Source of the DNA: Myotis daubentonii
Taxonomy: Eukaryota; Chordata; Mammalia; Chiroptera; Vespertilionidae
DNA length: 64,000 bases
Reading direction: 5' to 3'
Assembly (NCBI RefSeq): GCF_963259705.1
Contig: NC_081842.1
Span: forward strand, 63,252,787 to 63,316,786
Under the pieces are notes generated by a model. That model was not told the origin of the DNA and did not search any database. It saw only the letters and a list, made by a program, of their open reading frames with translations. Position numbers and translations under genes: made by a program. Of the stretch, positions 57,661-64,000 are shown in pieces. Position 1 is the first letter of the stretch, and each line of letters starts with the position of its first letter.

Positions 57661-58185
57661 ATGTCAACTTCTGCTTTATATGGCAAAAAAATACACCTGA
57701 CTTGTTCAGGTGTTTTAGAAATAACTTGGAATTTATACTTGTTGGTTCCATATTTCAATCCCTTGGTGTGTTAATTCCTATCAGAAATATCCCTCGGTCT
57801 TCTCTTGACCAATTGCCTCAAAATAAACTTTAACTCATCATAGAGTACCAAGAAGCATAATGTGCTTGAATTAATGTACATGCAATACATAACACACCTA
57901 ACCAAAAATAACTCTTCTTATAACAGCATTTGGAGTGACGACTCCTTGCCTAATTTTTGTTTAATTTGAATACAATACATTTAAATCTAATAGACAAACA
58001 CTGGTCATTCCAATAATTTTTTTGTTGAAAATGCTATTACTGTTACTCATCTGGAGACCCCACGGAAATATTCAACTTTTTGAGAAACTGTTAGAAGAAT
58101 TGGAAACACTCTTTACTCTAAAATTGTATATACATCAAGGAAAGAAAATCTTTGGACTTTGACACTGTAATTTTTTTTCTCTCAG

Positions 58186-58263
58186 AAACAAGTAATTGAC
58201 AACCAGATGAGACATGAGAATTTTGTCCTGCTTCATTTGGCTCTTGACCTGAGTGTTCCTTGA
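58186..58263 (+). CDS. Possible terminal coding exon (25 codons plus stop)
   Basis: Preceded by a good acceptor (T-rich 'aattttttttctctcag' ending at 58185). Only the phase-0 frame is open, the phase required after the exon ending at 47094; it gives KQVIDNQMRHENF and VLLHLALDLSVP and stops at TGA 58261-58263. AATAAA at about 58857 could close a 3' UTR of some 600 bp. A 25-codon frame can be open by chance, so this is a weak call that depends on the 46.9-kb exon being real. Confidence 0.3.
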   Translation, partial: KQVIDNQMRHENFVLLHLALDLSVP

Positions 58264-59129
58264 TAGCATTCAAGTGTAGATACCTAGGCAGTCCATTGCT
58301 CTGCTATGTCTTCCCTCTGAGATCCATGCAAACTTTTATTATTATTCACTTTTCAAAATGTGTTCTTTATTATTTGGATGCACACATTTTTCATACAGAA
58401 AAGCTATATAAGATGCCTGCCCCATCTTCTAATCTGTGTCGTCCAAGAGTTTTGTTTCTGTCCTTAGTGATAATTGCATTCTATATTCAGGTAATGGTAC
58501 TGGGAGGGGATTTACCAAGCCTTTTTTTGTGTAAAGACTCTTCCCGATTAGCTCTGAGCTGAAAACGGATTTAGCAGCATTTTTGTGTGAGAAGTATAAA
58601 ATCGTATTACTAGGGGGAAATGGGACAATTAAACTCACGTATAACTCTACAACCCAAGAATGACCACTGTTAATATGTTGGATATATTTCAGTCCATTTT
58701 GATAAATATGTAAGCATTTTTTATAAAAATTGAATCCTTCTCATGTATGTTTATTAGCCTGCTTTTTATAAGGAATGATGTATCAAGAACATTTTTCCAG
58801 CTTATTAAATATACTTTTGAAACATCTCTTTTTATTATTTCATGCACTTTGACCTTAAATAAAGTTCTTCAAAAAATAAGTAACAAATAAAATTATGGGA
58901 ACAAACTGACATCTACATAACTGAAAACTTTATACATTGGTTAAATGGCCAGCTTACCTGTTAGGCAGGACATTTTTTCACCTAGCCTGGGAAGACTATT
59001 CCAAATTGATTACTCAATTAAGCCAACCAGTTTCTGAGTAGATAGGGCAACTTCTTCACCAAAGCTCAATGGGCTAGACACAGAACCGGAAAAGTTTAAA
59101 AGAATGTATTAATAATTTTAATCTGAAGG
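58264..59129. other. Possible 3' UTR, then non-genic sequence
   Basis: AATAAA-type signals at about 58857 and 58887. The 100-codon frame at 58260-58562 has no known domain and lies in the putative 3' UTR. Confidence 0.25.
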
Positions 59130-59300
59130 TAGGATTTTAAAATTTTAATTATAGTTGATATATAACAGTATATTAGATTTAGGTTCATAGCAAAGTGGTT
59201 CAATATTTTTATACATTACAAAATGAACACCACTATAAGTCTAATTATCATCTGCCACCATACAAAATTATTACAACATTATTGAATGCTGTTCTGAATA
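59130..59300. repeat. Old L1 3'-region fragment (L1M type)
   Basis: 'atagttgatatataacagta', 'gtggttcaatatttttatac', 'accactataagtctaattat', 'ctgccaccatacaaaattat' follow a common old L1 3' segment. Strand not fixed. Confidence 0.6.
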
Positions 59301-59999
59301 TAGGATATTTTTAACTTTATTTTATTTGTTCAAATTCAAGAGAATAGAATCTGCTTGAGTTTTGTAGACAGAAAGGGCTTTATAAAAGAAAATGAAGGCT
59401 TACAAAACCTATAGTTGGGTTGAAGCAATAGATTTTAGACTGGATTTGCAGGAAAAAAACACCTAAAGACCTATCATTAAACCATCACATCAAGGGAAAT
59501 AGTGCCTCCTCTATGGTTCTAGCAGTTACTGTCTTCAGGAAGTTTTCATTGCTGCTGACTGGTCCTGAACCAGGATGCTTCTCACCCGCCTTCACAACAC
59601 CCAGGAAGCTAGTAACTGGACACTGGGACCTCTGCTAATACTGATGCCAAGCAATAAAATGCCTCCAGTCCCCCCTCTGCTTTCTAATCTAACTGAAGTG
59701 CTCCAGTTGGAGAAATCTATATTACATATAAAAATTTAGCTACAAAATGTCTAGAAAATGCTGTTTATAGCTTTCTCACCTTGAGATTATACAAAAGTAT
59801 GCTAGAAAGAACACAAAATACAATTTGAGAACTAATTCATTATATCCACAACAAATATCCAGTGCATTTGGGAAGATTTATTTATTTATAATCTTTAGGG
59901 TGCTTTTCATTTTCCTTAATGGTAATTCATAGACCCATTTTTCTCATACAAGTGAAGATGGATCCAAACCCAAATCTCAGTTCAGGAGCTGAAGAATCA
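59301..59999. other. Non-genic stretch
   Basis: No feature recognised. Confidence 0.35.
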
Positions 60000-60425
60000 A
60001 CCTATCTAATAAAAATGGAGTATGCAAATTGACCATCACTTCACGACAAAGATGGCTGCACCCACAGCTAATAAGGAGGGAATATGCAAATTGATGCGGC
60101 AAAGATGGCAGCGGCCTGGGCCGGGATGCTTGCATTGTCGCCATGGCAGTCCACCCCGCCCCGGCTGCTCCGGCCTTTGGGCCCCGAGCGCCCAGGGCAG
60201 GGCAGGCTGCTTGCTATGAGAGGAGGTTGGGGAAGATGGAGGTACAGGAGAGCAGCAGAGCTAGAGCGAAGGCGGAAGGTGGCTCTGGCCAGAGCAAAGG
60301 CAGAAGGCGGCAGCCAGAGCGGAGGCCCGGGTCCCGGGTGCCCGGGTGCCAGAGGGAAGCCAGTGCCGGCAGCCAGGGGAAGGAAGGCCTATTCTTGCAT
60401 GAATCTTTGTGCATCAGGCCTCTGG
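60000..60425 (+). mobile_element. Helitron-type element with GC-rich core, plus orientation
   Basis: 5' side 'cctatctaataaaaatggag' followed by TATGCAAATTGACC, 3' side 'gaatctttgtgcatcaggcc' ending TCTGG (CTAG mutated to CTGG) before a T. The ATATGCAAATTGA block occurs twice (60028 and 60080 areas). The centre (60100-60370) is strongly GC-rich with repeated 'agagcgaaggcggaagg' units. The frames of 132 and 97 codons there have no recognisable domain. Helitrons of these bats are known to pick up gene and promoter pieces; whether this core is captured cannot be decided here. Confidence 0.82.
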
Positions 60426-61714
60426 TATGCTTATAATCAGGTGATTTTGAAAAATGGTCACTTTTTATGTATCCTATATTAGTGTTACCAAAAAATGTTT
60501 GCAGATTTGGAAAGAACTAGATCTCAATCTTAACAAACATTTAGAATAAAGGGGAAAAAAAGTTTATTCTCTACTCTCATCAGAATCTGGGAAAGCTTCT
60601 GAAATTCTTTCCTGATTCCCATTAATGAATATCTTACATACCTGCGCAATCGCGTGGGCACGTGTGTGCGCACACACACACACTCACTCACAGTTTAGCT
60701 TTTCACCTCTTCTCTCTCAAGGCTCACATGTCCCTGCAATTTCATATTATATTAATTGTAACATCAGACATATAATTTTATAAAATGAGATTTAATAACC
60801 AATGTTCACTTAAACATATTTTAGAAACAAGGATGTTCTCTTTTTAATAGCAAATAGTTAATCATTTAAATATGTGGGATGATTAAACCATTTCTTATTT
60901 TGTTAAAATGTCTTTATGTTTTTAAAAACAGAAGCTTAATTGAAATTTCACAGATGATTAATTCATAATATAGGTTAATTATTACTGGTAATGAGATTTG
61001 TCCTCAACAGATTGAATGCTAGAACTTTATAGGGTGTATTCACAATATCTATTTAAATGTAGATTCACAAGTGGAATAGTTTTGGACATTCAACAATTTG
61101 TTTCTTTCTTGAAAAACAGCTCTTACAGGATAACCTAGATGTGAACTATTTCCCCAAAAAAAACCTCACTAGAATCACATATGCATATGAAAGAAACAAA
61201 ATAGTTCTCAGGGCTATGAATAAAGTCAGATTATTTTTCATTGTTTTGCCCTTATCAACCAGAAGTTTTAGATGCTAATTTAGAAATGCTACCAATCTCT
61301 TTGCCAATCATACGAGATGAAGAAACTTTGATTATGAGGTTGAAATAAAAATTGTCCATTTGATTAAACACAGAACTGAAGAATTATGCCATTTAGGTCT
61401 TCTTTAGGGATATGCTGTTGACTTTGAATATTTCCTCTTTAATTCTCTTCTCCTTATGGTCTGCTTGTATTTAAATTATTTTCCAATTGCATAATTTCCT
61501 TTTTTCTCTAAAGTTTAATTGTGGCACATCTGATATTTTTGCCCTATATGCCTTTCTTGTGATAATCTTTCCTTAGGTATGCCTTCTTAGTAATATCAGG
61601 GAGAGCTTCATGCAGTGTATTGCATGTGGTCCTTGGCATTCTGGCACTCAGGGATATTCTCCAATTAATGTTTCCAATGCTTAACTCCAACTGAAATCCA
61701 ATCAGAACTTTTTT
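60426..61714. other. AT-rich non-genic stretch, short CA/CG-rich repeat at about 60650-60692
   Basis: A purine/pyrimidine alternating tract (GTGTGTGCGCACACACACAC) at about 60662-60682 could adopt Z-DNA. Nothing else recognised. Confidence 0.4.
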
Positions 61715-61965
61715 ATTCTTTATTCAACAAATATACACTGAGGAATTATTAAGTTCCAGGCACTGTGTGAAGTATTCAGAATATAGGTACAGCTGCCTAT
61801 CTTCAGGGGGAAATAAATAGATATCTCTTCATAGGAAACAACATGAAGACACTAAGGAAAGACAGTGAGGCTGGAGGAGAGAGTATGAGTGAAGAAAGAG
61901 GATATTGAGGAGCTTTGGGGAGAGAGATGTGGGTAAGGAAGGCTTTTAAGAAATCTTTGTATTTG
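61715..61965 (-). repeat. L2 3' fragment
   Basis: 'attcaacaaatatacactga', 'aagttccaggcactgtgtga', then 'gtaaggaaggcttttaagaa' follow the complement of the L2 3' region. Confidence 0.6.
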
Positions 61966-63505
61966 TCAGTATAAGCTCTTCTTTCTTGCTCCCTCAGAAA
62001 AAAAAGAATCAGTACAGAACAGTAGTACTAGTCAGGGTTCTGAAAGTAAATTTTTTTACTAGCATTAATTTGAATGTATCCTGAGTTGTTATGGCCTTTA
62101 TGATTGGGGGGAAGGAGTGTCACTGGGCCCTGTTTTAGTATGGCTATTTCTAAGATAAAAGTACATTCTTCTACTACACATGTGTGTCTCATGTACCTAC
62201 TTTAAATTTATTGTGTTTTATTTTCAATGATTGACCTTTGGGAGTCATAAACTAAGATTTGACCCCTATATCAGAGGAGGGAAGCAGGTTAAATATCACT
62301 GAAGGGAATGTATATTCCCTGGGCCAATCATGCACAGATAAAAATGGGCCTCAAACAGCCTACAATGTTCCTTCCCGAATCTCTGAAGTATCTTTTTCTC
62401 TCCTGGCTTTGACATTTGAGGAATCTACATATGCTGGAGGACTTTTTCCACAGCAGTACAAAATTGTGTGTATATAAAAGGAGATTTATCAGATTCCCAA
62501 AGATGCCCAAAGAGGTTGAAAAGTCATTGATCTAATTATATATTATATACTTTGTGTTAATTTCCCTTTTGTTACCCTGAGCCTTTAATCCTTCGGGAAT
62601 AGACCAGCCTGATCTTAACTCTGAATTGAAAATTAAAGAGAAAAGATGTGCATTAAGTCTCAGACTAGAATGAGAAGGGAAGGATGTGCCCCACTCTAAG
62701 CTAATGCAGTAGTGACAGTTTCAACTAAATTCAATCTCGAAGGAGGTGAAGCACAGGGGACAGTGTCAAGGCTGAGAGATTAACTCTTCTCCCACCCACC
62801 CCTCAACTTGCTGTGGAGACAGACCACATTGCTCACCTTGAATAATTCAGTTTTTATCTGATCTGGTCACCAGTTTTCCTTGCATTTATTGCTAGATATA
62901 TTCCCACCTGAACCCTTCAACACAAACTCAACCTGTTCAAAAACAAGTTAGTAGTTAACCCACCATATCTCCAAATAATATAGCTCTGACTCCCTCAGAG
63001 TTTGCTAATTCTTTGAATTTTCCACATTACTTAGGCTCCTAACAATGTTTGCTATTCCCACATCCAGATCATTGCCTACAAGGTTACCTTCTTCTCCTTT
63101 TCTTGTTGATCTTTTAACATTATCACCCTTGAGCATTTTTTAAGGGACCTTCATTCAGACACCAGCTCAGGCCTCTCCAGTTCACAGAAGTGCCTTGAAG
63201 ATCCTTTCCCTCTTCAACTCCTGCAAGTATATTTGTTTGTTAATGTGAATGACATTTGTTTCTCAGTATTTTAATTTTTCCAAATATGCATATTTTAAAA
63301 AATGAAACTAGATAATCAGATATCATCACCATTATTTCAAAAGAAAATAAACATGAAAACAGTATATAGCTTTATAATTTAAAAAGTTTAGCTTTTTGAA
63401 ATGTTTCATTTTTATCCTTCTTTTTCTCATTTACCTGAACACTGCTGAAAGTTTAAGAATTAGCACTTGTCCTAAGGCTGGAGTTTGGAATCCAGATCAC
63501 TGACC
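61966..63505. other. Non-genic stretch
   Basis: 'tagtcagggttctgaaagt' near 62030 may be the edge of the same ancient repeat as at 21.04 kb. The 72-codon frame at 62259-62477 lacks splice signals. Confidence 0.35.
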
Positions 63506-63549
63506 TGTACTACTTAATAATGCATGTGGATTAAGGGTTTGCGTGCCCT

Positions 63550-63782
63550 GCCCTGGCCAGTGTGGCTCAACTGGTTGGGCATCATCCTGAGCACCAAAAG
63601 TCTGTGATTAGATTCCCAGTCAGGGCAATGCCTGGGTTTCCAGTTAGATTTCCTGTAGGGGGGATCCAGGAGGCAGCCAATAGATGCTTCTTTCTCACAT
63701 TGATGTTTTTTCCTCTCTCTCTCTTCCTCCCCCTAAAAGTAAATTTAAAAATAAATAAAAAAAATACATACATACATACATA
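63550..63782 (+). repeat. Ves-like SINE, plus orientation, diverged
   Basis: Head 'gccctggccagtgtggctca', B-box-like 'gtgattagattcccag' (weakened), body 'caatagatgcttctttctca', tail ending in (CATA)n. More diverged than other Ves copies of the window. Confidence 0.85.
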
Positions 63783-63839
63783 AAGGAGTTTACACACCCA
63801 CATGTACCACTTAATACTGCTTGTGGATGAAGAATTTAC

Positions 63840-64000
63840 ATGCCCTGGAGTCAGAGGCATGTAAGTGTCACACACTAACTCTGTGAGTTAGTGAAGTTGC
63901 TGTACCTTGCTGATTGTAATCTGTGTTGATCTAAGACAGTGTAATTTGGAGATATGAATAGTATCTGCCTTGTGGGATTAATCTATAGATAAATGAGTTA
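63840..64000 (+). repeat. MIR-like fragment running off the window
   Basis: 'ccctggagtcagaggcatgt', 'agttgctgtaccttgctgat', 'gatatgaatagtatctgcct' follow MIR in plus direction. Confidence 0.55.

Noticed and set aside
60022..60482. Frames up to 132 codons
   Set aside because: GC-rich Helitron core, open in several frames at once and running past the element end; no domain.

Overview
This window looks like nuclear DNA of a vespertilionid (evening) bat. It is AT-rich and has no dense gene array. It carries many tRNA-derived Ves SINEs, L1 LINEs, old mammalian MIR/L2/MLT1 repeats and, most tellingly, several HeliBat-type Helitrons (ends CTAGAGGCC...TTATATAGGA read on the + strand) beside fairly fresh hAT and Tc1/mariner-like non-autonomous DNA transposons. 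Helitrons in large number together with Ves SINEs are known for Vespertilionidae; genus cannot be told from the sequence. All calls were made by eye, without alignment or database search.

Layout. 0-5.7 kb: Ves SINE, MIR, L2 and L1 3' fragments. 5.7-6.5 kb: a complete solo ERV2-like LTR on the minus strand with a perfect 6-bp target duplication. 6.5-12.4 kb: MIR, four microsatellite/SINE insertions and an L2 split by a SINE. 12.4-14.4 kb: a full-length half-LINE (HAL1-like) with an intact 282-codon ORF1, no ORF2 and a perfect 17-bp target duplication. 16.0-16.5 and 19.5-19.8 kb: Helitrons, with MLT1-type LTRs nearby and a perfect TA-flanked mariner-like MITE at 20.3 kb. 24.1 and 32.3 kb: two almost identical copies of one hAT MITE, one with a perfect 8-bp target duplication. 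26.2 kb: Helitron with internal short tandem repeats. 27-44 kb: L2, MIR, SINEs and several repeat-free blocks that look like conserved non-coding DNA. 44.8 kb: another hAT MITE with a perfect 8-bp target duplication. 46.9 kb: the only convincing host coding exon (183 bp, phase 0-0, plus strand). 50.7-55.5 kb: a 4.9-kb L1 on the minus strand, complete at both ends but with a large deletion between endonuclease and reverse transcriptase. 58.2 kb: a weaker, phase-compatible candidate terminal exon. 60.0 kb: a Helitron with a GC-rich core. 63.5 kb: SINE between diverged 45-bp direct repeats.

How it fits together. Most of the window is probably intron or intergenic sequence of a plus-strand host gene that I could not identify, filled by two waves of transposable elements: ancient mammalian repeats (MIR, L2, MLT1, old L1) and bat-lineage elements (Ves, HAL1/L1, HeliBat, hAT, mariner MITE, ERV LTR). 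The HAL1-like element shares its 3' end with the local L1 tails, which fits mobilisation by L1 machinery in trans. The most unusual theme is that four unrelated young elements (HAL1, two Helitrons, one hAT) carry sequence matching the CTCF core, including a perfect 20-bp inverted repeat made of two convergent CTCF-like cores inside one Helitron.
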